NCBI GenBank assembly: GCA_050014415.1
Contig: JBEKDJ010000280.1
Span: 1-8,611 of the forward strand
DNA: 8,611 nucleotides
Direction of reading: 5' to 3'
Source: JBEKDJ01 sp050014415
GTDB taxonomy: Bacteria; Desulfobacterota; BSN033; UBA1163
Shown: piece after piece, positions 1-5,696 of the stretch
How the letters are laid out: every line of letters starts with the position of its first letter
Position numbering within the stretch: position 1 is the stretch's first letter
The notes under the pieces: model-generated
Seen by the model: the letters and a program-made list of their open reading frames with translations, nothing else
Told to the model about the DNA's origin: nothing
The model's database searches: none
Made by a program: the position numbers and the translations under genes

Positions 1-295
1 GTTCAAGTACTTTTACCTCGGCTTCGATTCGACCCTTAAATTTGTCCTTTACCATCTCTAGATCGTATCGTGCCTGGAGGTTCAACCAAAACCGCTCTGA
101 AAGATTAAAATAACGAGATAGCCTTAAAGCGGTATCAGCACTAATGGAACGCTTGCCATGAACGATCTCGTTTATACGCCGGGCTGGGACACTGATGTCT
201 TTGGCCAATTTATACTGACTGATCCCCAGCGGTTTCAAAAATTCTTCCATAAGAATTTCACCTGGGTGGATAGGCGCAAGTATTTTTGTCTTCAT
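1..295 (-). CDS. higA: HigA-family antitoxin (XRE/HTH), 3' end outside the window
   Basis: This is the antitoxin and DNA-binding autorepressor partner of the HigB-like toxin just upstream. Reading the minus strand from ATG at 295 gives 98 residues starting MKTKILAPIHPGEIL and running off the window edge. The opening 'HPGEIL.EEF' and the helix-turn-helix at about residues 24-62 (SQYKLAKDISVP, then RINEIVHGKRSIS) are typical of the HigA/VapI family. 'LSERFWLNLQARYDLE' (about 65-80) is the usual segment after the HTH. Family members are about 95-105 residues, so only a few residues are probably missing. The start is fixed by an AGGAG Shine-Dalgarno overlapping the toxin stop codon at 308-310, which suggests translational coupling to higB. 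In known HigBA systems HigA neutralises HigB and represses the shared promoter. That role is inferred from family membership here. Confidence 0.93.
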   Translation of the reverse strand, partial: MKTKILAPIHPGEILMEEFLKPLGISQYKLAKDISVPARRINEIVHGKRSISADTALRLSRYFNLSERFWLNLQARYDLEMVKDKFKGRIEAEVKVLE

Positions 296-307
296 CGTGA
301 TGATCTC

Positions 308-589
308 CTAATGGTAATCCACGATTTCTACTTCATAAGCATCCCCCTCTGACCAGCGAAAACAGATACGCCACTGGTCATTGATGCGAATGCTATGTTG
401 CCCTTGGTGACTGCCTGTAAGTTTCTCCAGGCGATTCCCCGGTGGTATACGTAAGTCTTCTTTTTTCTCTGCAGCATCAAGTAAGAGTAGCTTTCGTAGC
501 GCGATACGGTAAACATTAGTAGGGAATCGAGCTGGCCGTTGCCGTAGAAAGATATTCTCGGTTTCTTTACAACGAAAGCTCTCTAGCAT
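308..589 (-). CDS. higB: HigB-family toxin (RelE superfamily mRNA interferase)
   Basis: The 93-residue protein is a full-length match in pattern to HigB 'plasmid maintenance killer' toxins. It opens with MLESFRCKETE, has 'ALRKLLLLDAA' (about 31-41) and 'LRIPPGNRLEKL' (about 46-57), then the family signature 'SIRINDQWRICFRW', and it ends in 'EIVDYH'. The D-Y-H tail and the arginine of the QWRICF strand match residues linked to ribosome-dependent mRNA cleavage in this family. The toxin precedes the antitoxin with 12 nt between stop and start, the usual higBA order. The start at 589 is supported by the family N-terminus, although no Shine-Dalgarno is visible and the predicted promoter ends almost at the start codon. 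Toxin activity is inferred from the family. Confidence 0.93.
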   Translation of the reverse strand: MLESFRCKETENIFLRQRPARFPTNVYRIALRKLLLLDAAEKKEDLRIPPGNRLEKLTGSHQGQHSIRINDQWRICFRWSEGDAYEVEIVDYH

Positions 590-594
590 GAATG

Positions 595-635
595 AATATT
601 AACGTGAGCCGATATTATTGTCAAGCGTTATTATT
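595..635. promoter_or_regulatory. Candidate HigA/HigBA operator (imperfect dyad over the promoter)
   Basis: AATATTAACG (595-604) and CGTTATTATT (626-635) form an inverted repeat with 9 of 10 positions complementary. Their centres are 31 bp apart, about three helical turns. One arm covers the -10 box and the other lies just upstream of the -35 box. TATTATTG also occurs twice as a direct repeat (613-620 and 629-636). Position and symmetry suit a HigA autorepression site. Binding is inferred. Confidence 0.45.
596..624 (-). promoter_or_regulatory. higBA promoter
   Basis: Minus-strand TTGACA (624-619) is a perfect -35 box. A 17-nt spacer separates it from TAATAT (601-596), a 4/6 match to the -10 consensus. 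Transcription would start near 590-588, at or beside the higB ATG at 589, so the mRNA may be leaderless. The promoter overlaps the dyad at 595-635. Confidence 0.6.
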
Positions 636-735
636 GGTTGACTATTTAGCGCCTACCGAGCCTGTAGAAAAAGTTATTTCTTTAAAAACTGCTTCTTCTG
701 CTGGATCAAAAATAGAAAGTTAGTTTCTGCCATTG

Positions 736-825
736 AAAGTTCTTACGACCCCCGCGCGACACCGAAGCCCTTGACAAAAATGGAGACAATATCAATCCTT
801 TATTACGATTGTCTGACCCTCTCGA
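736..825. repeat. 90-bp repeat, copy 1
   Basis: This stretch recurs in the same orientation at 4113-4203 with four substitutions and one indel. It includes a core of about 48 identical bases starting GAAGCCCTTGACAAAAATGG. It forms the left edge of the cassette block and supplies the stop codon and last six codons of the gene ending at 803. Its identity is unknown. I see no convincing terminal inverted repeats, only a weak internal GACAAT/ATTGTC pairing. The neighbouring 637-735 contains nothing I can identify. Confidence 0.9.
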
Positions 826-1342
826 TGATGAACTTATTAAGCAAGTCACAAAGATGAATGTAAGAATTCTTCCAGCGAAAAGCTGTTTTATAGAGTCTCA
901 TAGGATTGTGCTCCTTAACCCCAAAACTTGCAAGCCACTCACGTGACCATTCAAAAGAGAGTGCACGATTCTCTAAGGGATCTGTAAAAAATAACTGTGC
1001 TAATTTATTCGAGGCTTCTTCTACGGCTTGATCAAAGATTTCTTCCGGTACGTTCCACCCTTTGCTTACCGCCGAAAAGGCGTGTTCTCGAAAATGACGG
1101 ACTACAGTTGCGAATTCGCATCCCTTCTCGGAAGCGTACGTCAAAGCAACTGCGACAACAGATACGAGGTAGGTAAATAAAATGTACTTGCATTTTGATT
1201 CATCGAATTTATCATTATTGCGCCATTTTCTAATCTCGTTTTGATATGCCCTTTCCAAATCATCCATCACCCAAGCTTGAAACAAGTCACGGGCCAAAAC
1301 CTGCGCTTCTATTTTTGTCTTAAATACATTTGCAAAGACCAT
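803..1342 (-). CDS. Hypothetical cassette protein, 3' end probably truncated
   Basis: I do not recognise this 179-residue protein. It starts MVFANVFKTKIEA, is rich in charged and aromatic residues, and has one hydrophobic stretch at about 53-70 (YILFTYLVSVVAVALTYA) that could be a membrane or buried helix. The start is supported by GGAAGG about 8 nt upstream of ATG. The gene begins 32 nt after the R' box of the attC at 1375-1447, the usual position of the first ORF in an integron cassette. Its last six residues (ERVRQS) and stop codon lie inside the 90-bp repeat. No matching attC follows. The native C-terminus and the cassette's own attC have therefore probably been replaced by the repeat-bearing sequence. 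Function unknown. Confidence 0.6.
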   Translation of the reverse strand: MVFANVFKTKIEAQVLARDLFQAWVMDDLERAYQNEIRKWRNNDKFDESKCKYILFTYLVSVVAVALTYASEKGCEFATVVRHFREHAFSAVSKGWNVPEEIFDQAVEEASNKLAQLFFTDPLENRALSFEWSREWLASFGVKEHNPMRLYKTAFRWKNSYIHLCDLLNKFIIERVRQS

Positions 1343-1380
1343 TATTTGCCTTCCACTTGTTTGTCAGTTTATAAGGCTAA
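826..1380 (-). mobile_element. Truncated integron gene cassette
   Basis: Read on the minus strand, this segment starts with TTAGCC immediately after the G of the attC R' box at 1381-1375 and carries one ORF (1342-803). A complete cassette should end in an attC containing GGCTAAC. None is present before the 90-bp repeat takes over at 825, so the 3' end has been lost. Confidence 0.6.
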
Positions 1381-1447
1381 CCACTGGGCTCAGCGTGTTT
1401 GCGTAACGTGAAACGTTTAGCAAATCCGCTGGAGCCCTTTGTTCGAC
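1375..1447 (-). other. attC recombination site (integron cassette site)
   Basis: Minus-strand order is R'' GTCGAAC (1447-1441), a 5-nt spacer, L'' GCTCCAGCG (1435-1427), a variable hairpin, L' CGCTGAGC (1395-1388), a 6-nt spacer, then R' GTTAGCC (1381-1375). L'' and L' pair perfectly apart from one extra base in L'', matching the extrahelical base that orients attC folding. The 5-nt and 6-nt spacers equal those of the classical aadA attC. Pairing continues inward: GCAAA with TTTGC across an unpaired 2-nt step, then AACGT/ACGTT around a 3-nt loop. R' departs from GTTRRRY at one position and R'' at one. The arrangement is specific enough that I regard it as a real attC. Confidence 0.88.
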
Positions 1448-1468
1448 GGCATCTTTTGCTTTTCTGGC

Positions 1469-2158
1469 TTACCGCTCCAGCCTAAATGCTCGCTTTGAAT
1501 AGTGAACCTGCTTCTCTTCAGGCGACTTATAACACTGCATCGTGTAGAAGTCTCGTGGTATGGCATCCGCATCTTGCTCTTTGTCAAATTTCGCTTCGAG
1601 GATGACCATAACCAAAAAATTCTTCCGCAATTTCTCGGCAATGCGGACAACTTCTGGGTCGCGCGGGTCTCCTTGGATGAAGGTCCTGAGAAATGTATTC
1701 TGATAAAGATAACCACCACCCTTCAAAGAAGAATCCATTAAATTCAAAACCTCAGAGCAGACCTCTTTCATAGGTTTCTTAGGTTTGCCAAGGCCTGTTA
1801 CTGTAACCTTAGCAACAAACACATCTTTGGCACTGTAAAAATCCACGTCTGTTTCTGCCCGAACAGAAGCGTAACGGTCTTGCTGTTCAAAATATTTCTC
1901 GATTTTTATCATGTGCCAGAGATCTGCAACCTCCTTTTGAAAATATTGATCAATTGCGTAAGTCAATAACTCAAGGCGAGTCGGCGGGCTCATGAACCAT
2001 TTGTCGCTCTGTATGTCTTTGTCCGCTGGGAGTTGGTTTATATCTTCATTCCTTGTGTTTTGATCTACTGTAAAAGGAAATATCAGCTCCTCGGCCGGAC
2101 ATACGCTGGAAAAAGTAAACAAGAGAAGTGCGAATAATGAGATAGAAAGTTTTGCCAT
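1469..2158 (-). CDS. Hypothetical exported protein
   Basis: I do not recognise the family. The protein is 229 residues and starts MAKLSISLFALLLFTFSSVC. This is a signal peptide: a Lys, a hydrophobic core, then a probable signal peptidase I site after 'VCPA', giving a mature start near EELIFPF. The cysteine is not in a good lipobox. The mature part is mixed alpha/beta in character with many charged residues, including 'KVTVTGLGKPKKPMKEVCSE' in the middle. An upstream in-frame ATG at 2245 exists. The start at 2158 is preferred because GGGAGGTG sits about 6 nt upstream and because it gives a clean signal peptide. The gene follows its partner by 68 nt and stops 21 nt before the R'' box, so it is the last gene of the cassette. 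Periplasmic or secreted location is inferred; function unknown. Confidence 0.8.
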   Translation of the reverse strand: MAKLSISLFALLLFTFSSVCPAEELIFPFTVDQNTRNEDINQLPADKDIQSDKWFMSPPTRLELLTYAIDQYFQKEVADLWHMIKIEKYFEQQDRYASVRAETDVDFYSAKDVFVAKVTVTGLGKPKKPMKEVCSEVLNLMDSSLKGGGYLYQNTFLRTFIQGDPRDPEVVRIAEKLRKNFLVMVILEAKFDKEQDADAIPRDFYTMQCYKSPEEKQVHYSKRAFRLER

Positions 2159-2226
2159 TTGACACCTCCCATGATCCGGATAGTGAACCTTGTTTTTCTT
2201 AAGAATACTAACTGCAATCTGAACAT

Positions 2227-3069
2227 TCAGCCTTGGCACTTCCATTTCCCGTTCTCCTCGTAAAACCTCATGCTGTATGGTATCTTTTCATACCACCTCT
2301 GCTTATCTTTCCATATATTGCCAACAATCATTCTGTTCTGATGGGATACAAACACTACGACATAGTCAACCAATGCGTCTACAAGATTCCGTCTACTTTT
2401 TCCAACTACGTCATCACTGAAGTCTGGACCTCCATATGTCCCTGAGATGTCCTCCAGTAGGAGCACCGTCTTATATCCGCCATTTTTATATTTTGGGAAC
2501 TTTCCTAGTCCATGGCAGAATGAGATCCATAGTCTTTCCTCCTTCAATTCGGTTAGTTGCGTGGGTTGTCCCGGTATTCTCCCGACTGATCCATTGATGT
2601 CAGGATGTGATCCTCCTCCGCACATTAGTAGTAAATTGTGCTCTCCATACTGCCAAGAGATGTAATGATCATGTTTCATTCTTTCTGCTTCATTAACAAT
2701 CCAACGTGAAACATTTTCAATGAATTCGGCCTTAGCGGTCTTCTCCAATGAATCGACCAGCGTGTTGGGTACCACAAGGATAAAGTATCGATCAATAGGC
2801 AGCGCCCCGCGACACTTTGAGTTTACCTCTTGAACCAAATCCCAGGATTTGTTTACGTACCTGATCTGACCCTCGAACGACTCGACTATAGTATGCTCGA
2901 TCGCCAACATCGGCAATTCGGCATCTTTGGGTGTGAGAATAAAGTCCACATCCCGTTCGACGGTATTCCGCTCATCTGGGTAGTCAGTCGTTTCGTATAC
3001 TGACCCCGTCAGCAAACGGAAGATCTCAATGAAAGCGTTACAAGCATTCTCTTCGTTAATTCTTTTCAT
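2227..3069 (-). CDS. Hypothetical cytoplasmic cassette protein, possible nuclease fold
   Basis: This 280-residue protein has no family I can name. Near the N-terminus an alpha-helical segment (about 6-20) is followed by 'VERDVDFILT' (about 37-46) and 'MLAIEHTIVESFEGQ' (about 54-68). The spacing Asp42 to Glu58-His-Thr60 on two hydrophobic strands resembles the core of PD-(D/E)XK nucleases, with Thr in place of the usual Lys. This is suggestive only. The middle region has 'GALPIDRYFILVVPNTL', and the C-terminal part is basic and aromatic-rich. There is no signal peptide. The start ATG at 3069 lies 36 nt inside the cassette boundary and has no strong Shine-Dalgarno. It is the first gene of a two-gene cassette, followed by an exported protein gene. 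Confidence 0.78.
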   Translation of the reverse strand: MKRINEENACNAFIEIFRLLTGSVYETTDYPDERNTVERDVDFILTPKDAELPMLAIEHTIVESFEGQIRYVNKSWDLVQEVNSKCRGALPIDRYFILVVPNTLVDSLEKTAKAEFIENVSRWIVNEAERMKHDHYISWQYGEHNLLLMCGGGSHPDINGSVGRIPGQPTQLTELKEERLWISFCHGLGKFPKYKNGGYKTVLLLEDISGTYGGPDFSDDVVGKSRRNLVDALVDYVVVFVSHQNRMIVGNIWKDKQRWYEKIPYSMRFYEENGKWKCQG

Positions 3070-3462
3070 ACTTGATGGACACCATCACGTTCTGCTCTAA
3101 ATATAGCCGTCTAACGATTAGCAGACGAAATATTTATTTGGCCTACATTTTGACTATTACCATATCATAATTTGGGGATATTTTAAACCATAACTATGTG
3201 TTAATAAGGGAAATTAATGCCCTATTTGTATTCGTATTTGTTATGTAATAGCAGATTATACGAAATTCCTAACACGGGATTCATTGATAATCTGTACTCC
3301 TTGTTGATTTTTGGTTGAAATCTACAATCATTGGAAGGCTTTTCCAGATGAGTGTTACAGGAAAGAGTCACCACCAAATTGAGGGTGACTAAAATATAGA
3401 AACCTTACTTTGTGAGACTGAAATTAGGAAATCGCAGACACATCCCAATATTATTTTGTGAG
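3070..3462. other. Gene-free AT-rich spacer upstream of the cassettes
   Basis: No gene is visible here. The part nearest the cassette contains the 5' R box (3106-3115) but no folded partner for an attC upstream of it. An inverted repeat CAGATTAT (3252-3259)/ATAATCTG (3287-3294) with a 27-nt gap lies mid-way. From about 3346 the sequence is the downstream tail of the SWIM gene, repeated at 5022-5131. I see no integrase gene and no clear promoter. Confidence 0.7.
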
Positions 3463-3650
3463 TCAGTGGGAGAAGGGGATTTGTTCACCAAGAAATACTT
3501 TCAACCCAACCACTGAAGCCCTTGAATAGATTGACTCCATGGCATCCAGAAATCTCTCTTGGCCCCTCCAGAATGGAAAGCTTCCCAGCCTCTTGGTCAG
3601 GGCTGCCGGCACGGGAGGAATCGACACTTCTCCAAAGAAATCATCAGGCA
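3346..3650. repeat. SWIM 3'-end repeat, copy A (coding end plus downstream tail)
   Basis: This segment contains the last ~60 codons of the SWIM gene and about 115 bp of downstream DNA. It matches 5022-5320 closely in the same orientation. The coding part alone also matches 6260-6425. Within the tail, AGTCACC (3366-3372) and GGTGACT (3384-3390) form a 7-bp hairpin without a clear T-run. Confidence 0.9.
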
Positions 3651-4080
3651 ATGTCTCGCCATTCCAGAATTTGGAGACATCGGAGGTCAATGTCTCCTCA
3701 TCTTCATGAAGGGGTTCCTGTTTCGGCTTAGCATTCCTTGGGGTGGCTTTTTTCCCGGTGCCGCTTAGAATCCCAACCAGATCTTCCCGGTTCATTCCAC
3801 GAAGCTTAAATATTAAGAAGGGATCGCGGTCAAACTCCTCACCCAGAAGGTAATAGACGGCAGCAATATGCTTGCAGGGGTTTGACCAGTCCGGACAGGA
3901 GCAAGCCGTCTTCAGATCCTTCAGCTTCTCCGGAAACAAAGACAATCCTGCTTCTCTAAATGCCTTTTCGATATCCTGAGGCATCTCACCAGCCAATAAT
4001 TTGGCTGAAAAGAGGGCTTCCCGAGATAGAGTCTTAGCTAATTTCTTCCAGTCAGCGGCCCGGAGGGTTTTGTAGCTTTA
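3463..4080 (-). pseudogene. SWIM zinc-finger protein, 5'-truncated
   Basis: The open frame carries a SWIM motif, CxCx(n)CxH, as 'CSCPDWSNPCKHIAAVYYLL' and continues to a full C-terminus ending 'VFLGEQIPFSH'. SWIM domains bind nucleic acid or protein. In bacteria this family is commonly encoded beside SNF2-type helicases. Reading upstream, recognisable family sequence (YKTLRAADWKKLAKTLSREA) extends to an in-frame stop at 4078-4080 with no good start. A TTG at 3996 would be the only nearby option, but it lies inside conserved sequence. Compared with the ~300-residue proteins I know of this type, roughly the first 100 residues are missing. The break falls just before the 90-bp repeat at 4113. 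It is probably inactive, a remnant of a helicase/SWIM operon whose helicase start survives at 6546. Confidence 0.8.
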
Positions 4081-4112
4081 TGAGAACCGTCCTCAAATTC
4101 CTGAGAGCCGTC

Positions 4113-4203
4113 AAAGTTCTTACGACCCCCCGTGCGACAAGGAAGCCCTTGACAAAAATGGAGACAATATCAATCCTTTATTACGATTGCCTGACCCTCT
4201 CGA
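4113..4203. repeat. 90-bp repeat, copy 2
   Basis: This is the second copy of the element at 736-825, about 94-95% identical by eye. It lies between the truncated 5' end of the SWIM gene (4080) and the third cassette. The 4081-4112 linker holds a short imperfect direct repeat (GAGAACCGTC, GAGAGCCGTC). The 4204-4244 stretch between repeat and attC is AT-rich with no gene. Confidence 0.9.
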
Positions 4204-4238
4204 CCCCCTCCTAGTAATACTTTATTTAATTTTCATTT

Positions 4239-4328
4239 CCACATCGGCCGAGTTGAGCGGAATGGCCGGAGCGAAAGGCCCTTGGGTCTGGGAGCGCGGG
4301 CCATTTCCGCTCCAACGATTATATGCAT
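4239..4328 (-). other. Degenerate attC-like site
   Basis: Minus-strand L'' GTTGGAGCGG (4316-4307) pairs with L' CCGCTCAAC (4260-4252), leaving one extrahelical G in L'' as in functional attC sites. Pairing continues through AAATGGCC/GGCCATT with one further bulged base. The outer boxes are poor. GCATATAA (4326-4319) stands in for R'' only 2 nt from L'', and the R' position reads GATGTGG (4245-4239), keeping just the G of the GTT core. The site begins right at the stop codon of the DUF5661 gene. I judge it a decayed attC. Confidence 0.65.
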
Positions 4329-4792
4329 TATTTGAATTGATCATTTATGGCTTTGTTCAATGTCTTTTGTGCGGTTATGAGTTTTTTGTATTTTAATTGT
4401 ACTTTTTCAATGTTTTTTGACAGCACAGCCTTTAGTAGGTCGCCTTCCATTTCTGCAACATCGATTCTTTTGTAATAGTCCATTGTTTCTTTTAGATGGG
4501 CCAAGACAATTTTCCCGGTTAGAATAGGGTGATTATTGGTTACATTTGCATCTTCATATCTTGTTCCATGTTCTAGCTCAACCTCTAGTCCTTGTTGAAA
4601 ATCATCAATCGGAATATCTTTTCTTTGTTTGTTCACAATATTTAGAATTATTGACGCTTCTTCTTTCGATACGGCTGGTTCTTCTATTTGTGACCAATCT
4701 CGAATAGCTAGCTCATTACATACTCTTTTTACCTCTTTTACAGTGACATATTCTGGAATTTTCATTGAATACTCCTTTCTTTAGGCATATAA
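4245..4792 (-). mobile_element. Integron gene cassette carrying a DUF5661-type gene
   Basis: The minus strand begins with TTATATGC (4792-4785). This is the exact complement of GCATATAA (4326-4319) at the 3' attC, as expected for the two R boxes of one cassette. The cassette ends at the G of the attC R' position (4245). It holds a single ORF filling most of its 548 bp. The base before the 5' TT is C instead of G, so the upstream junction has been altered or is atypical. Confidence 0.6.
4328..4765 (-). CDS. DUF5661-family protein
   Basis: The protein is 145 residues, starting MKIPEYVTVKEVKRVCNELA. The centre, about 58-94, reads FQQGLEVELEHGTRYED, then NVTNNHPILTGKIVLAHL, then KETMDYYKRI. This pattern of an ELEHG motif, an NVT(N/D)-type segment and 'gKIvLAHLkE..dYY' is what I recall for DUF5661. 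The biochemical role is not known to me. The C-terminus is lysine-rich and probably helical. The start is supported by AAAGGAG about 7 nt upstream of ATG. It is the only gene of its cassette and stops at the attC. Its base composition is visibly more AT-rich than that of the CoA-transferase gene in the same window, consistent with transfer. Confidence 0.82.
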   Translation of the reverse strand: MKIPEYVTVKEVKRVCNELAIRDWSQIEEPAVSKEEASIILNIVNKQRKDIPIDDFQQGLEVELEHGTRYEDANVTNNHPILTGKIVLAHLKETMDYYKRIDVAEMEGDLLKAVLSKNIEKVQLKYKKLITAQKTLNKAINDQFK

Positions 4793-5131
4793 GAGTAATT
4801 TTTATGCTTCTTCTATATTTTCATAAATATTGAACCACTACAGGCCCTCTTCCACCCCAAAAGGGTCGATCTCGTGCCATTTTTTCCAGAAAAGATCGTT
4901 TTAAACATTATTATACGGAATCAAGATAATTTAAGAATTAATTATTCGTTTAGATTGAAGCATATTCCCATTGCCACTTTTCGATTGTAATATACACCCT
5001 TTTCTAAAATTAGGGAATAGAAAATTTCAGGAAGGAGTCACTACCAAATTGAGGGTGACTAAAATATCGAAACCTTACTTTGTGAGATTGAAATTGAGAA
5101 ATCGCAGACACATCCCAATATTTCTTGTGAG
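4793..5131. other. Gene-free AT-rich spacer and SWIM downstream tail
   Basis: No gene is seen. The stretch 4793-5021 is AT-rich, with a small CCCTcTT/AAaAGGG hairpin near 4845-4865. It is not obviously homologous to the spacer at 3116-3345, though it occupies the same place between a cassette 5' end and a SWIM 3' end. From 5022 the sequence repeats the SWIM tail. Confidence 0.65.
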
Positions 5132-5320
5132 TCAATGGGAGAAGGGGATTTGTTCACCGAGAAATACTTCCAACCCAGCCACTGAAGCCCTTGAATAGAT
5201 TGACTCCATGGCATCCAGAAATCTCTCTTCGCTCCTCCAGAATGGAAAGCTTCCCAGCCTTTTGGGCAGGGCCGCAGCTATGGGGAGAATACGAACGTTT
5301 CCAAAGATATCATCGGCAAC
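5022..5320. repeat. SWIM 3'-end repeat, copy B
   Basis: This is a direct repeat of 3346-3650 covering the downstream tail and the last ~60 codons. The tail hairpin is kept with one arm changed: AGTCACT (5036-5042) against GGTGACT (5054-5060). Confidence 0.9.
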
Positions 5321-5324
5321 AATG
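5132..5324 (-). pseudogene. SWIM protein C-terminal remnant, copy B
   Basis: The minus strand reads DDIFGNVRILPIAAALPKRL, then GSFPFWRSEERFLDAMESIY, then SRASVAGLEVFLGEQIPFSH and a stop. It is collinear with the last ~60 residues of the SWIM gene at 3463 and ends on the same residues. No start codon, SWIM motif or upstream half is present. Homology ends near 5320. On the plus strand just beyond, a 26-codon open stretch (5322-5402, MNWGQLLTEDKF onward) may be a fragment of another gene, which I do not recognise. Apart from that, 5325-5450 is empty. Confidence 0.8.
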
Positions 5325-5450
5325 AATTGGGGTCAGTTATTGACAGAGGACAAATTCGAAAATGAAGTGCTCTCATGCATAAAAAAGTTGGCCCAATCCT
5401 GATTGCATAGATAAACGGTAGAACGTCATTTGTAAAGAGAGTGAAAAAGT

Positions 5451-5696
5451 TCAGTCCGATAGGTTTTCTATTCTTATCCCTTTGCCTTGCTTAAGGCTTT
5501 CCCGGGCAGATGCAACTCGTGCTAAAAACCTAGGATCATGCTCTAACCTGTAATCAAACCAGTCCTCTTCGGACCCGAAGCCAATTAAAACCCCGGCCGG
5601 TTTTCCATGCCGTGTGATGATGATCTCTTCTTTTTCCGCCAAATCCAAGTATTCTGAAAGGCGGTCCTTAACTTCTGACAGTGCAATCCTTTTCAT
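5451..5696 (-). CDS. Phd/YefM-family antitoxin
   Basis: This is the antitoxin and DNA-binding partner of the ParE/RelE-like toxin encoded just before it. The 81-residue protein starts MKRIALSEVKDRLSEYLDLA and continues with KEEIIITRHGKPAGVLIGF. This is the classic Phd/YefM N-terminal fold, where an 'S..k..l..yl..a' helix precedes 'iiitrhGkpvavli'. The acidic, Arg-rich C-terminal part (about 45-81) would wrap the toxin. An in-frame ATG at 5723 lies inside the toxin gene. The start at 5696 is preferred because it overlaps the toxin stop as ATGA, has GGAGAGAAG just upstream and matches the family N-terminus. That overlap indicates translational coupling. Phd-family proteins usually bind palindromes at their own promoter, which fits the site at 5985-6009. 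Confidence 0.9.
   Translation of the reverse strand: MKRIALSEVKDRLSEYLDLAEKEEIIITRHGKPAGVLIGFGSEEDWFDYRLEHDPRFLARVASARESLKQGKGIRIENLSD

Larger units (their letters stand above)
1381..3114 (-). mobile_element. Complete two-gene integron cassette
   Basis: The cassette starts on the minus strand at the TT of GTTAGACGGC (3115-3106) and ends at the G of the attC R' box (1381). The 5' R box GTTAGACGGC and the 3' R'' box GCCGTCGAAC (1450-1441) are complementary at 9 of 10 positions. This is expected because both become parts of one attC when a cassette is excised as a circle. It holds two co-directional genes (3069-2227 and 2158-1469). At 1.73 kb it is larger than a typical single-gene cassette. 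Confidence 0.75.

Noticed and set aside
2159..2245. Longer version of the exported protein starting at 2245
   Set aside because: It would bury the signal peptide behind 29 residues and lacks a ribosome binding site. ATG at 2158 has GGGAGGTG upstream.
2233..2665. Plus-strand open frames opposite the 2227-3069 gene and similar ones elsewhere
   Set aside because: They are antisense shadows of better supported minus-strand genes, with no ribosome binding sites or recognisable domains.
3116..3345. A second full attC upstream of the 3069 gene
   Set aside because: Only the single R box and a short CTAA/TTAG symmetry exist. No L''/L' arms pair across this AT-rich stretch.
3366..3390. Rho-independent terminator after the SWIM gene
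   Set aside because: The stem is only 7 bp, is not GC-rich and lacks a T-run. The copy at 5036-5060 has lost one pair.
3463..3996. Intact SWIM gene starting at TTG 3996
   Set aside because: Family sequence continues upstream of this codon to a stop at 4078-4080, so the gene is truncated rather than complete.
4252..4316. Large hairpin after the DUF5661 gene as a simple terminator
   Set aside because: It has no T-run on the minus strand, while the bulged GTT/AAC inner boxes and the matching cassette-end R boxes fit attC better.
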